NCBI GenBank assembly: GCA_036723735.1
Contig: DAIMGT010000107.1
Location: 1-7,563, forward strand
From: UBA4656 sp002405525
GTDB taxonomy: Bacteria > Pseudomonadota > Gammaproteobacteria > Xanthomonadales > Ahniellaceae
DNA: 7,563 bases
Reading direction: 5' to 3'
A program made the position numbers and the translations under genes. How positions within the stretch are numbered: position 1 is the first letter of the stretch; each line of letters begins with the position of its first letter. Below are positions 1 through 6,435 of this stretch, one piece after another. The notes under the pieces are model-generated. The model did no database searches, was not told where the DNA came from, and saw only the letters and a list, made by a program, of their open reading frames with translations.

Positions 1-12
1 TTACGATGCAAT

Positions 13-17
13 GGAGG
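13..17 (+). promoter_or_regulatory. Shine-Dalgarno sequence that decides the start of the first gene
   Basis: GGAGG lies six bases before the ATG at 24-26. An in-frame ATG at 6-8 comes before this site and would add only six residues (MQWRRR). The spacing therefore favours the ATG at 24. Confidence 0.75.
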
Positions 18-23
18 CGAAGA

Positions 24-761
24 ATGCCTGGCAATCGATTCGCGATGGCTATGCTGCTGTTCGGCATGGTGACGTCGGCGCTGGCGCCTGCCACGCCGCT
101 TGCCGCAGAAACCGCGGATGAAGCCGGCGGTGGCGTGGTCAGGCATCAAGTCTGGTTGCGCTTGCACGTCGATGCCGAGGGAGGGGGCCGCCTCGACAAT
201 GGTCCCCTGGCGATCCCGCTGCCGCTCTTTGAACGATTGAACCGGTTCGTGACCTCGCTGCGATTCGAGCCGGCCCGTCGTGGCGGCGAGCCCGTCGACG
301 GCACCATGGGTCTGGTGTTCAAGCTTGAACTACGAAACGTTGGCAACGAACGCCTCGTCGTTTGGATCGAGCGCGTGATGGTGGCGCCTCTGCCGCTCAA
401 GTCTTATCTCCCGCGCTTTCCTCGCTATGCCATCATCGACAAGCGGAGCGGACGCGTCGAAGGCACCTACACCGTCAAGGCCAACGGTCGCACGGGGACC
501 TTTCGCGCACTGTCCACTCCGGCCACGGCGCGAGACTTCCTCGACGCTACGCGCGACGCCGTCGGCAGCAGCATGTTCGAGGCACCTACAGTCGGCGGCA
601 AACCGGTCGATGTCCAGGTCGCGTTCTGCCATCAGTATCATTGGGATCCAAACACCGAATACTCGGGGCCGCCGTGCTCTGACGAATCCTACGCAGCGGT
701 TGACGATGGTCTGATGCTGGCCGATCTTGCAAGCCGCATCGAGCGACAAGCCTTGCCGTGA
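24..761 (+). CDS. secreted protein with two TonB-C-terminal-like domains, function unknown
   Basis: A 245-aa protein. An N-terminal signal peptide (hydrophobic stretch about residues 6-27, with 'LAA' before E29) predicts export to the periplasm or beyond; an uncleaved anchor is also possible. The rest reads as two divergent copies of the TonB C-terminal fold. Copy 1 covers about residues 41-102 and contains SLRFEPARRGGEPVDG (78-93), matching the family's '(W)RFePAr.dGkPV' signature. Copy 2 covers about 131-204: it opens with a P-R-[FY]-P motif, continues with a 'G+V...YTVKANG' strand, and contains FEAPTVGGKPVDV (185-197). Two cysteines (C202 and C218) in the tail could form a disulfide. There is no long proline-rich linker as in classical TonB, so an energy-transducing role is doubtful. 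The gene is less GC-rich than the rest of the window and converges on the toxin-antitoxin operon. Signal peptide and length are solid; the domain call is by eye; the biological role is unknown. Confidence 0.8.
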   Translation: MPGNRFAMAMLLFGMVTSALAPATPLAAETADEAGGGVVRHQVWLRLHVDAEGGGRLDNGPLAIPLPLFERLNRFVTSLRFEPARRGGEPVDGTMGLVFKLELRNVGNERLVVWIERVMVAPLPLKSYLPRFPRYAIIDKRSGRVEGTYTVKANGRTGTFRALSTPATARDFLDATRDAVGSSMFEAPTVGGKPVDVQVAFCHQYHWDPNTEYSGPPCSDESYAAVDDGLMLADLASRIERQALP

Positions 762-965
762 TTCGAAGCCACGCTGGTGCTCTGGAGTCACGAATGCGGA
801 TCAGGGGCCCGAATCAGGGATCGGGCTACCGTGTTTGCAAGGGCTGCAGTACGGGTGTGATGGTGGGGTCGGCGAACTGCTGACCGCCTCACGTGCCCGT
901 CGTTCGTCGCAGGTCTGCAGCAGCTGGTCGTGCGTTTGGACCTGGCCACAGGGAGACGCCGTCCC
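762..965. other. convergent intergenic region with no recognisable gene
   Basis: This 204-bp stretch separates the stop codons of two convergent genes. The only structure seen is a weak 6-bp stem, GCCCGA at 807-812 with TCGGGC at 821-826, around an 8-base loop and without a T-tract. It is at best a poor terminator. The open frames crossing it are rich in Arg, Ser and His and have no recognisable domain. Confidence 0.5.
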
Positions 966-1283
966 TCAGTGGCAGTCATCCTCGAGCTGATGCCGAACCG
1001 CAATCACGACCACATCGGTCGCGGATTTGATCTCCACCAGCGCGACGTAACCCGAGTGCCCGAACGGGATGATCAGTTCGCGCAGGAAGGCGTTCTGGCC
1101 CGCTTTTCGGCAAGTGAACGGGGAGGTGCGCAGCGTCTCGAAGCCGGCGCGGATGGCGGCGATGGCCTGCTCGGCCAGCGCGAGGTCGCCACCTTCTCTC
1201 GCCAGTTCGCGCTGCAGGACGAAGTCGAACAGGCGATCGAGGTCGTCGGCGGCCTCGCGGGTCAGGCGGACGCGGAAACTCAC
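966..1283 (-). CDS. type II toxin-antitoxin system RelE/ParE family toxin
   Basis: A 105-aa protein starting at a GTG (1281-1283) that overlaps the antitoxin stop as GTGA, so the two are translationally coupled. It has the RelE/ParE layout: an N-terminal strand (SFRVRLT, 2-8), a helical hairpin with AADDLDRLFDFV (11-22) and a second helix (about 34-53), then the C-terminal sheet with FLRELIIPFGHSGYVALVEI (66-85) and VVVIAVRHQLEDDCH (91-105). Family members act by inhibiting gyrase (ParE) or cleaving ribosome-bound mRNA (RelE). The 'RELIIPFG..GYVALVEI...VVIAVRHQ' core places it with ParE/RelE proteins of proteobacteria, but the target cannot be told from sequence. As I recall, relatives usually end in RHQREDDYH, so the cysteine in place of tyrosine near the end is unusual. 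The antitoxin is just upstream in the same operon. Confidence 0.9.
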   Translation of the reverse strand: MSFRVRLTREAADDLDRLFDFVLQRELAREGGDLALAEQAIAAIRAGFETLRTSPFTCRKAGQNAFLRELIIPFGHSGYVALVEIKSATDVVVIAVRHQLEDDCH

Positions 1284-1570
1284 TTGCGCGGCGTGCGCGG
1301 CCTGCCCACGCCCGCGCGGGCGCCGTCCAGCTTGCGCTGAAGTCCGGCGAGGACCTCGTCCGCGGTCACGTAGTCGTTGTTGCGTCGGGCTTCGTCGCGC
1401 GAGCGCAGTCCACGTGCAATGAACTCGGCCTGGATGCGCCGGCGTTCGACGCTGGCGCGCACCGAGGCTTCGACGAACTGCGAGAGGGTCTCGCCTTCGC
1501 CCAGCACCGACTCGACTTCCGCGCGGAACTCAGGGTCCACACGCACGGAAGGGATGGTGGCGGTCTTCAT
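1280..1570 (-). CDS. ribbon-helix-helix antitoxin (YlcI/YnfO-like) of the toxin-antitoxin operon
   Basis: A 96-aa protein. The N-terminal segment TATIPSVRVDPEFRAEVESVL (3-23) is the DNA-binding strand and first helix of a ribbon-helix-helix fold. ETLSQFVEASVRASVERRR (27-45) is the second helix. The C-terminal part, with FIARGLRSRDEARRNNDYVTADEVL (50-74), is the usual toxin-wrapping region, and the protein ends in a basic tail. It should neutralise the RelE/ParE toxin encoded immediately downstream and repress its own promoter as a dimer, as is usual for type II systems. An in-frame GTG upstream (1613-1615) would add 15 residues, but it lies beyond the promoter, so ATG 1568-1570 is chosen. There is no Shine-Dalgarno sequence; the ATG is probably the first base of the mRNA. 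The exact family name is from memory; the RHH assignment is firmer. Confidence 0.88.
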   Translation of the reverse strand: MKTATIPSVRVDPEFRAEVESVLGEGETLSQFVEASVRASVERRRIQAEFIARGLRSRDEARRNNDYVTADEVLAGLQRKLDGARAGVGRPRTPRK

Positions 1571-1576
1571 GGACGC

Positions 1577-1605
1577 AAGGTATCGCAATTGCGATGCGCG
1601 GGCAA
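1577..1605 (-). promoter_or_regulatory. promoter of the toxin-antitoxin operon, leaderless type
   Basis: Reading the minus strand, TTGCCC (1605-1600) is followed by a 17-base spacer and TACCTT (1582-1577), then six bases (GCGTCC), then the antitoxin ATG. A -10 box ending seven bases before the A of ATG places transcription start on the start codon. This agrees with the lack of a Shine-Dalgarno sequence. Confidence 0.6.
1582..1595. promoter_or_regulatory. 14-bp palindromic operator, probable antitoxin binding site
   Basis: ATCGCAATTGCGAT is a perfect 14-bp palindrome. It fills much of the -35/-10 spacer and touches the first base of the -10 box of the toxin-antitoxin promoter. A ribbon-helix-helix dimer bound here would block RNA polymerase. 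Binding by this antitoxin is inferred from position and symmetry. Confidence 0.65.
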
Positions 1606-1608
1606 GCC

Positions 1609-1626
1609 GAGCCACAACGTGGGCTC
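1609..1626 (-). terminator. possible hairpin terminator downstream of uvrD
   Basis: On the minus strand GAGCCCAC pairs with GTGGCTC around a GTT loop (7 bp with one bulged C), 33 bases after the uvrD stop. No T-run follows, so it may only slow or mark the end of the transcript. It also lies just upstream of the -35 box of the toxin-antitoxin promoter. Confidence 0.3.
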
Positions 1627-1658
1627 GTCCGCCTTTCGGCGACAGGTGGGCACCGCGC

Positions 1659-3863
1659 TCAGGCTGCGCTCAACCCCGCATACGCCACCACCAACCGCTT
1701 CACCCCCACCTCCGCGAAGTTGACCATCACCACGAGGTGCGTGCCGCTGCCCTCGTAGCCGAGGATCACGCCTTCGCCGAACTTGCCGCTGTTGACGCGC
1801 GCGCCGAGCTTGAACGGCGGGGCGTCTTCGGCGCCGCCGCCGCGCGGGCCGAGGCCACGCGAGGCGAGAAAATCCTCGGCGCTGCGCCCGAAGGACGCGG
1901 GCCGTGAGATCTGGGCGCGCGGGCGGACTTCCATCAGCACCTGGTTGGGCAGTTCGCTGATGAAGCGCGAGGGGCGGTTCCAGGTTTCCATGCCGTGCAG
2001 GCGGCGCGATTCGGCGTAGCACAGCACCAGTTTCCTGCGCGCGCGGGTGATGCCGACGTAGGCGAGGCGGCGTTCTTCCTCCAGCCGGCCGGGTTCGTCG
2101 AGCGACTTCTGGCTGGGGAACAGGCCGTCCTCGAGGCCGACCAAGAACACCAGCGGGAACTCGAGGCCCTTGGCGCTGTGCAGGGTCATCAATTGCACGC
2201 ACGATTCCCAGGCTTCGCCCTCGGCCTCGCCGGCCTCCAGCGCGGCCATCGAGAGGAAGGCGGTGAGTTCGGTGAGCCCTGCGGCCTCGTCCTCGCTGGT
2301 CAGCACGAAGCGGCTGGCGGCGTTGGTGAGTTCCTCCAGGTTCTCGACCCGGGCCTCGCCCATGCCCTTGCTGTCGTTCTCGTGGAAGGCCTTGAGGCCG
2401 GAGCGTTCGATCGCCTCGCCGAAGCGCTCGGCCAGCGTCAGTTCGACGGTCTCCTGGGCGAGCGTGTCGATCAGGGTCATGAAGGCCTGCAGCGCGTTCT
2501 TGGTGCGACCGGCCAATGAGCCCGCGGCGACCTCGGCGATCGCCGCGCTCCACATCGAGACGTCGGTCGCGCGCGCGCGCCGGCGCAGCGCATCCAGCGT
2601 GCGCTCGCCGATGCCGCGCGGGGGCTGGTTCACGGCGCGCTCGAAGGCCGCGTCGTCGTGGCGGAAGGCGATCAGGCGCAGATACGCGAGTGCGTCCTTC
2701 ACCTCCGCGCGGTCGAAGAAGCGCTGGCCGCCGTAGACGCGGTAGCGGATGTCGTGCACCAGCAGCTGTTCTTCGAACAGGCGGGACTGCGCGTTGCTCC
2801 GGTACAGGATCGCGCAGTCGTTCGGGCTGCCGCCGTCCTTGATCCACTGGCGGATGCGCTCGATCACGAAGCGCGATTCGTCCTCGGCATTGAATGCGGC
2901 GTAGAGGTCGATCGACTCGCCTTCGCCGGCTTCGGTGAACAGGGTCTTGCCGAGGCGGCTGGGGTTGTTGGCGATCACCGCGTTCGCGGCGGCGAGGATG
3001 CGGCCGGTGGAACGGTAGTTCTGCTCCAGCCTCAAGGTGCCTGCGCCGGGGAAGTCGCGCAGGAACCGCTGCACGTTTTCGACCTTGGCGCCGCGCCAGC
3101 CGTAGATGGCCTGGTCGTCGTCGCCGACCACGAACACGCTCGCGTGCTCGCCGGCCAGCAGGCGCACGAAGGCGTACTGGATGGTGTTGGTGTCCTGGAA
3201 TTCGTCGACCAGGAGATGCTGGAAGCGCTCCCGGTAGTGGCGCAGCAGGGCATCGTTGGTCAGCAGGGTCTCGTGAACGCGCAACAGCAGTTCGGCAAAG
3301 TCGACCAGGCCGGATCGGCGGCAGGCGTCCTCGTAGGCCGAATAGACGTCGATCCAGGTGCGCGTGGTGGGGTTGTAGCCGGGGTCGATCGTGTCGGGGC
3401 GCTTGCCCTCGTCCTTGTGGTGGTTGATGAACCAGGTGCCCTGCCGCGGCGGGAAGCGCGCCTCGTCGATGCCGAGTGCCTGGATGGTCTTCTTGACCAG
3501 CCGCTGCTGGTCGTCGGCGTCGAGGATCTGGAAGGTCTCGGGCAGTCGCGCCTCCTTCCAGTGCTGGCGCAGGAGCCGATGCGCGATGCCGTGGAAGGTG
3601 CCGACCGTCAGGCCGCGTGCATCGCGATGCAACAGGCCTTCGATGCGGTGCCGCATCTCGGCGGCCGCCTTGTTGGTGAAGGTCACCGCCAGCACCCCCC
3701 AGGGCGAGATTCCCTCGACCTCGGTCAGCCAGCCGATGCGGTGGGTCAGCACGCGGGTCTTGCCGGATCCGGCGCCGGCCAGCACCAGATAGTGCCCCGA
3801 AGGCGCGCAGACGGCCTCGCGCTGCGCCGGGTTGAGCGCGTCGAGCAGGTGGGAGACATCCAT
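1659..3863 (-). CDS. uvrD: DNA helicase II UvrD
   Basis: A 734-aa SF1A 3'-5' helicase that unwinds DNA in nucleotide excision repair (removing UvrC and the incised oligonucleotide) and in mismatch repair. It is close to E. coli UvrD in length and motif order. Visible motifs: Walker A GAGSGKT (30-36, K35); motif Ia TFTNKAAAEM (61-70); GTFHG (88-92); Walker B VDEFQD (219-224, D220/E221); motif III GDDDQAIYGWRGA (247-259); motif IV RLEQNYRST (278-286); motif V QLMTLHSAKGLEFP (557-570); motif VI EERRLAYVGITRAR (596-609). The C-terminus, about 683-734, with FKLGARVNSGKFGEG, is the Tudor-like domain known to contact RNA polymerase. The start MDVSHLLDALNPAQREAV aligns with the E. coli start MDVSYLLDSLNDKQREAV. 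The frame stays open far upstream, but that extension is the antisense of the neighbouring gene. No Shine-Dalgarno sequence is present, and a TACAAT box lies six bases before the ATG. All catalytic residues are intact. Confidence 0.98.
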   Translation of the reverse strand: MDVSHLLDALNPAQREAVCAPSGHYLVLAGAGSGKTRVLTHRIGWLTEVEGISPWGVLAVTFTNKAAAEMRHRIEGLLHRDARGLTVGTFHGIAHRLLRQHWKEARLPETFQILDADDQQRLVKKTIQALGIDEARFPPRQGTWFINHHKDEGKRPDTIDPGYNPTTRTWIDVYSAYEDACRRSGLVDFAELLLRVHETLLTNDALLRHYRERFQHLLVDEFQDTNTIQYAFVRLLAGEHASVFVVGDDDQAIYGWRGAKVENVQRFLRDFPGAGTLRLEQNYRSTGRILAAANAVIANNPSRLGKTLFTEAGEGESIDLYAAFNAEDESRFVIERIRQWIKDGGSPNDCAILYRSNAQSRLFEEQLLVHDIRYRVYGGQRFFDRAEVKDALAYLRLIAFRHDDAAFERAVNQPPRGIGERTLDALRRRARATDVSMWSAAIAEVAAGSLAGRTKNALQAFMTLIDTLAQETVELTLAERFGEAIERSGLKAFHENDSKGMGEARVENLEELTNAASRFVLTSEDEAAGLTELTAFLSMAALEAGEAEGEAWESCVQLMTLHSAKGLEFPLVFLVGLEDGLFPSQKSLDEPGRLEEERRLAYVGITRARRKLVLCYAESRRLHGMETWNRPSRFISELPNQVLMEVRPRAQISRPASFGRSAEDFLASRGLGPRGGGAEDAPPFKLGARVNSGKFGEGVILGYEGSGTHLVVMVNFAEVGVKRLVVAYAGLSAA

Positions 3864-3869
3864 CAGCGG

Positions 3870-3875
3870 ATTGTA
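3870..3875 (-). promoter_or_regulatory. -10 box of uvrD, predicted leaderless
   Basis: On the minus strand TACAAT is followed by CCGCTG and then the uvrD ATG. This spacing puts the expected transcription start on the A of the start codon. There is no Shine-Dalgarno sequence and no convincing -35 box. Confidence 0.6.
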
Positions 3876-3965
3876 GGGGTGTCGGGTGTGCGGGGGGCGC
3901 TGGGTGCATGGCGATCGAGGACCCTGGGCCCTCCGCCCCGGCGCGTCGCCGCGCTCATTGCCCCC

Positions 3966-3971
3966 TACAAT
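3966..3971 (+). promoter_or_regulatory. -10 box of the MBL-fold gene, predicted leaderless
   Basis: TACAAT is followed by CCCGGC and then the ATG at 3978, the same geometry as for uvrD on the other strand. No Shine-Dalgarno sequence is present and no clear -35 box is seen. Confidence 0.6.
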
Positions 3972-3977
3972 CCCGGC

Positions 3978-4838
3978 ATGGTCCCGGTCCTGACGCCCTT
4001 CTTCCATGCGCCCACCTGCACCTGGACCTGGGTGGTCGAGGACCCGGGGACGCATGCGGCGGCGATCGTCGATCCGGCGCTGGATTACGACCCGAAGTCG
4101 GGGCGCATCAGCACCCTGCTGGCAGACGCCGTGATCGCGCACGTGCACGATCGCCGGCTCGGCGTGCTGTGGATCCTCGAAACCCACGCGCACGCCGATC
4201 ATCTCAGCGCTGCGCAGTATCTGAAGCAGCAGCTGGGCGGGCGGGTGGCGATCGGCGCCGGCATCGAGGCGGTGCAGCGGCACTTCGCGCGCGTCTTGAA
4301 CCTCGGTGCCGACTTTGCAGCCGACGGCTCGCAGTTCGACCATCGATTCGCCGACGGTGATCGCTTTCGGATCGGCGATCTCGATGCCGAGGTGATCGCC
4401 ACCCCCGGCCACACGCCGGATAGCCTGTCGTACCGGATCGGCGACGCGCTGTTCGTCGGCGACACCCTGTTCGCGCCCGACGTCGGCAGCGCGCGCTGCG
4501 ACTTCCCCGGCGGTGACGCCGCCGCGCTGTGGACGTCGATCCAGCGCATCCTCGCCCTGCCCGACGAGACCCGCATCTGCCTCGCCCACGACTACCCGCC
4601 GGACGGGCGCCAGCCGCGGCCGGTCGTGCCGCTGCGCGAGATGCGCGAGCGCAACCCGCACGTCGTCGGCCTCGACGCGCAGGGCTACATTGCCCTGCGG
4701 AGCGCGCGCGACGCCGGTCTCGCCGCGCCGCAGCTGCTGTATCCGGCCCTGCAGGTGAACATCCGCGCCGGCCACCTGCCGGAACCGGAGGCCAACGGAA
4801 CGATCTACTTCAAGATGCCGGTGTCCGGCGCTTGGTAG
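3978..4838 (+). CDS. MBL-fold metallo-hydrolase, ETHE1/persulfide-dioxygenase-like (Blh-type)
   Basis: A 286-aa cytoplasmic protein with no signal peptide. The metal-binding set of the glyoxalase II/ETHE1 branch is complete: ETHAHADH (69-75, with H70, H72, D74, H75), TPGHTPDS (142-149, H145), VGDTLF (160-165, D162) and CLAHDY (201-206, H204). In persulfide dioxygenases the equivalents of H70, H145 and D162 hold a single iron that oxidises glutathione persulfide to sulfite. The segment GSARCDFPGGD (170-180) sits where ETHE1 proteins have their '[GR]xDFqgG' substrate loop. The C-terminus, with LYPALQVNIRAGHLPEPEANG (254-274), is an extension typical of the Blh-like proteobacterial subgroup. Activity in sulfide detoxification is therefore plausible, but a related thioesterase or other hydrolase role cannot be excluded. 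The start is the ATG right after the TACAAT box. It is divergent from uvrD and 163 bp upstream of a gene on the same strand; no partner rhodanese or sulfide-responsive regulator is visible. Confidence 0.88.
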   Translation: MVPVLTPFFHAPTCTWTWVVEDPGTHAAAIVDPALDYDPKSGRISTLLADAVIAHVHDRRLGVLWILETHAHADHLSAAQYLKQQLGGRVAIGAGIEAVQRHFARVLNLGADFAADGSQFDHRFADGDRFRIGDLDAEVIATPGHTPDSLSYRIGDALFVGDTLFAPDVGSARCDFPGGDAAALWTSIQRILALPDETRICLAHDYPPDGRQPRPVVPLREMRERNPHVVGLDAQGYIALRSARDAGLAAPQLLYPALQVNIRAGHLPEPEANGTIYFKMPVSGAW

Positions 4839-4860
4839 CCCGCCCTCGCAGGCCCGCGCC

Positions 4861-4887
4861 GACCCGGCCCGGCGCGTTTGCCGGGTC
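4861..4887 (+). terminator. possible GC-rich hairpin after the MBL-fold gene
   Basis: GACCCGGC (4861-4868) pairs with GCCGGGTC (4880-4887), an 8-bp stem with an 11-base loop, 22 bases after the stop. No T-run follows, so intrinsic termination is uncertain. Confidence 0.35.
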
Positions 4888-5001
4888 CGTCGCCGGCCCG
4901 GCACGCGCGCCGTGATGCGAAGTCCGTTAAATTGACGTATTGGACCGGGAGGCGCAGTGGCGCCCGGCCAGCCCCCTCCATCCAACCGTGGGAACATCCA
5001 G

Positions 5002-6258
5002 ATGAAGAAGAATACCCTCGCACTGACCGTCGCAACGGTCCTGGCGTGCACGGCCGCGCCGGCTTTCGCGATCACCGACGAGGAGGGCAACGCCTCGCTG
5101 CAGTTCTCCTTCGTGCCGCCGGGCGCCCGTGCGCTGGGCATGGGCGGCGCGTTCATCGGCCTGGCCGACGACGCCACCGCCGCCTACACCAATCCGGCGG
5201 GCCTGACCCAACTGGTGAACAGCGAAGTGTCGGCCGAGTACCGCAACTCGCGCTTCAGCACCGAGTTCATCGCCGGCGACCTGCCGCAGTACGACACCGC
5301 CAACAGCCGCGAGGACGGGCTCGGCTTCCTGTCGTACGTGATGCCGTTCGACAACTGGGCGATCGCTGTCTACCGCCACGAGTTCCTGCGCTACAGCACC
5401 GACTTCATCGGCGCGGAGGACAGCGTGCTCCTGCGCCGCTTCGCGACCGATATCGACGTCAAGGGCGTGAACTACGGCCTTTCGGCGGCGTTCCGCATCG
5501 CGCCGGGCTTTTCGGCGGGCGTCGGTGTCGCGTACTCGCAGTTCGACCTCGAATCGGTCACCGAGCGCGTCAATGATGCCGACCAGTTCCAGGTCGCCGG
5601 CGCCTTCGGTGCCGGCTCGCGTGGCGATGACAACGACGTGATCTTTAACGTCGGCCTGCTGTGGAAGCCGACCGACCGGCTGTCGGTCGGCGCGGTGTAT
5701 CGCGATGGCGGCAACTTCGAGTACACCGCTTTTGCCGCCCGCTACGCGTCGCCCACCCAGCTGGTGGCACTGAACGGATTCCCGAAGGACGGGGTTTCGT
5801 TCGATGTGCCCCGTTCCTACGGCATCGGTCTCAATTACAAGGTCACCGACACCTTCGGAATCAACTTCGACGTGGCGCGGATGCTGTACTCGGACCTCAC
5901 CGAGGGCATGCAGTCGAGCCTGGTGGCCGACGGCCCGTCCGGCAACGCCGAAGTGGCCGGGCTCGGGATCGACGACGGCACCGAGATCCGCCTCGGCGCC
6001 GAGTACGTGTTCGCCGACATGGCCAACCCGGTGGTGATCCGCGCCGGCATGTGGCGCGATCCGGAGCACACGATCCGCTTCGAAGGCGCCGTCACGCCGG
6101 CCAACCAAGCCAACGCGCAGATCTTCTCGGTCGGCGACGACGAGATGCACTACACGATCGGTCTCGGGATCGCGTTCGAGAAATTCCAAGTCGACGTCGC
6201 GGCGGATTTCTCCAACCCCTACGACGTCTACTCGCTGTCCGGCGTCTACCGCTTCTGA
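5002..6258 (+). CDS. FadL/OmpP1/TodX-like outer-membrane beta-barrel transport protein
   Basis: A 418-aa precursor, about the size of E. coli FadL. The signal peptide MKKNTLALTVATVLACTAAPAFA (1-23) ends in an AFA cleavage site. The mature N-terminus carries VPPGARALGMGGAFIGLADDATAAYTNPAGL (38-68), the hallmark of the FadL/TodX/PorV superfamily, where this segment forms the N-terminal hatch. Alternating hydrophobic strands follow, and the protein ends in VYRF, with the terminal phenylalanine recognised by the BAM assembly machinery. Relatives let hydrophobic compounds such as long-chain fatty acids or aromatics pass the outer membrane; the substrate here is unknown. ATG 5002 is chosen because it starts a textbook signal peptide and has a weak GGGAA site seven bases before it. 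An in-frame GTG at 4957 has a stronger GGGAGG site (4947-4952) but would put 15 non-signal residues in front. It stands alone, closed by hairpins downstream. Confidence 0.85.
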   Translation: MKKNTLALTVATVLACTAAPAFAITDEEGNASLQFSFVPPGARALGMGGAFIGLADDATAAYTNPAGLTQLVNSEVSAEYRNSRFSTEFIAGDLPQYDTANSREDGLGFLSYVMPFDNWAIAVYRHEFLRYSTDFIGAEDSVLLRRFATDIDVKGVNYGLSAAFRIAPGFSAGVGVAYSQFDLESVTERVNDADQFQVAGAFGAGSRGDDNDVIFNVGLLWKPTDRLSVGAVYRDGGNFEYTAFAARYASPTQLVALNGFPKDGVSFDVPRSYGIGLNYKVTDTFGINFDVARMLYSDLTEGMQSSLVADGPSGNAEVAGLGIDDGTEIRLGAEYVFADMANPVVIRAGMWRDPEHTIRFEGAVTPANQANAQIFSVGDDEMHYTIGLGIAFEKFQVDVAADFSNPYDVYSLSGVYRF

Positions 6259-6265
6259 TCGCCCG

Positions 6266-6296
6266 GCGCCGCCGCGACCACCGGTCGCGGCGGCGC
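6266..6296. terminator. strong 14-bp hairpin just after the FadL-like gene
   Basis: GCGCCGCCGCGACC (6266-6279) and GGTCGCGGCGGCGC (6283-6296) are perfect complements around a three-base ACC loop, starting eight bases after the stop codon. The stem is very stable, but only GTGGTT follows instead of a T-run. It is probably a terminator or an mRNA 3'-end protecting structure. Confidence 0.6.
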
Positions 6297-6360
6297 GTGG
6301 TTCGCGCCAAGACAGCGCGCCGCGTCCGAGTGGCACGAGCCCTTCGACCTCGCGGCAGGC

Positions 6361-6389
6361 CCATCGCGCTACACGCAGCGCTCCTACAG
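6361..6389 (-). repeat. REP-like intergenic element, copy 1
   Basis: On the minus strand this reads CTGTAGGAGCGCTGCG and continues to 6361. It matches 24 of 29 bases with 7454-7482 in the same orientation. The TGTAGGAGCG core is a familiar start of REP-type elements in Pseudomonas and Xanthomonadales (recalled, not searched). A GCCGCC/GGCGGC stem (6393-6398 with 6411-6416) lies beside it. Confidence 0.55.
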
Positions 6390-6435
6390 AAGGCCGCCTG
6401 GCCGACGGGCGGCGGCTGGGCCGTGCCGGTGTGAG

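Larger units (their letters stand above)
3868..3973. repeat. 12-bp inverted repeat spanning the uvrD/MBL divergent promoters
   Basis: GGATTGTAGGGG (3868-3879) and CCCCTACAATCC (3962-3973) are perfect inverted copies 82 bases apart. Each contains the TACAAT -10 box of the gene it faces, plus matching flanks of four Cs and two Cs. The repeat may be two promoters of one class, or paired sites for a shared regulator. Confidence 0.75.

Noticed and set aside
788..1003. Small minus-strand frame in the convergent gap
   Set aside because: Low-complexity Arg/Ser/His protein with no ribosome site, overlapping the toxin 3' end.
2571..2583. CG dinucleotide run inside uvrD
   Set aside because: Encodes an ordinary Arg/Ala-rich stretch of the helicase, as expected at this GC content.
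1567..3909. 780-aa minus-strand frame overlapping uvrD
   Set aside because: An out-of-frame shadow of uvrD, dominated by Arg, Pro and Ala.
2658..3977. Long plus-strand open frame leading into the MBL-fold gene
   Set aside because: It is antisense to uvrD, lacks any family signature and arises from high GC. MBL similarity begins at the ATG at 3978.
4927..4960. TTGACG as a -35 box for the FadL-like gene
   Set aside because: No -10-like hexamer is found 16-18 bases downstream.
3864..5177. Upstream in-frame extension of uvrD (438 open codons on the minus strand)
   Set aside because: It runs antisense to the MBL-fold gene and its 3' flank and has no domain. UvrD homology begins exactly at the ATG at 3863.
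4927..6336. 469-aa minus-strand frame opposite the FadL-like gene
   Set aside because: Composition is typical of antisense to a GC-rich gene. The plus-strand frame has a signal peptide, the FadL motif and a terminal Phe.
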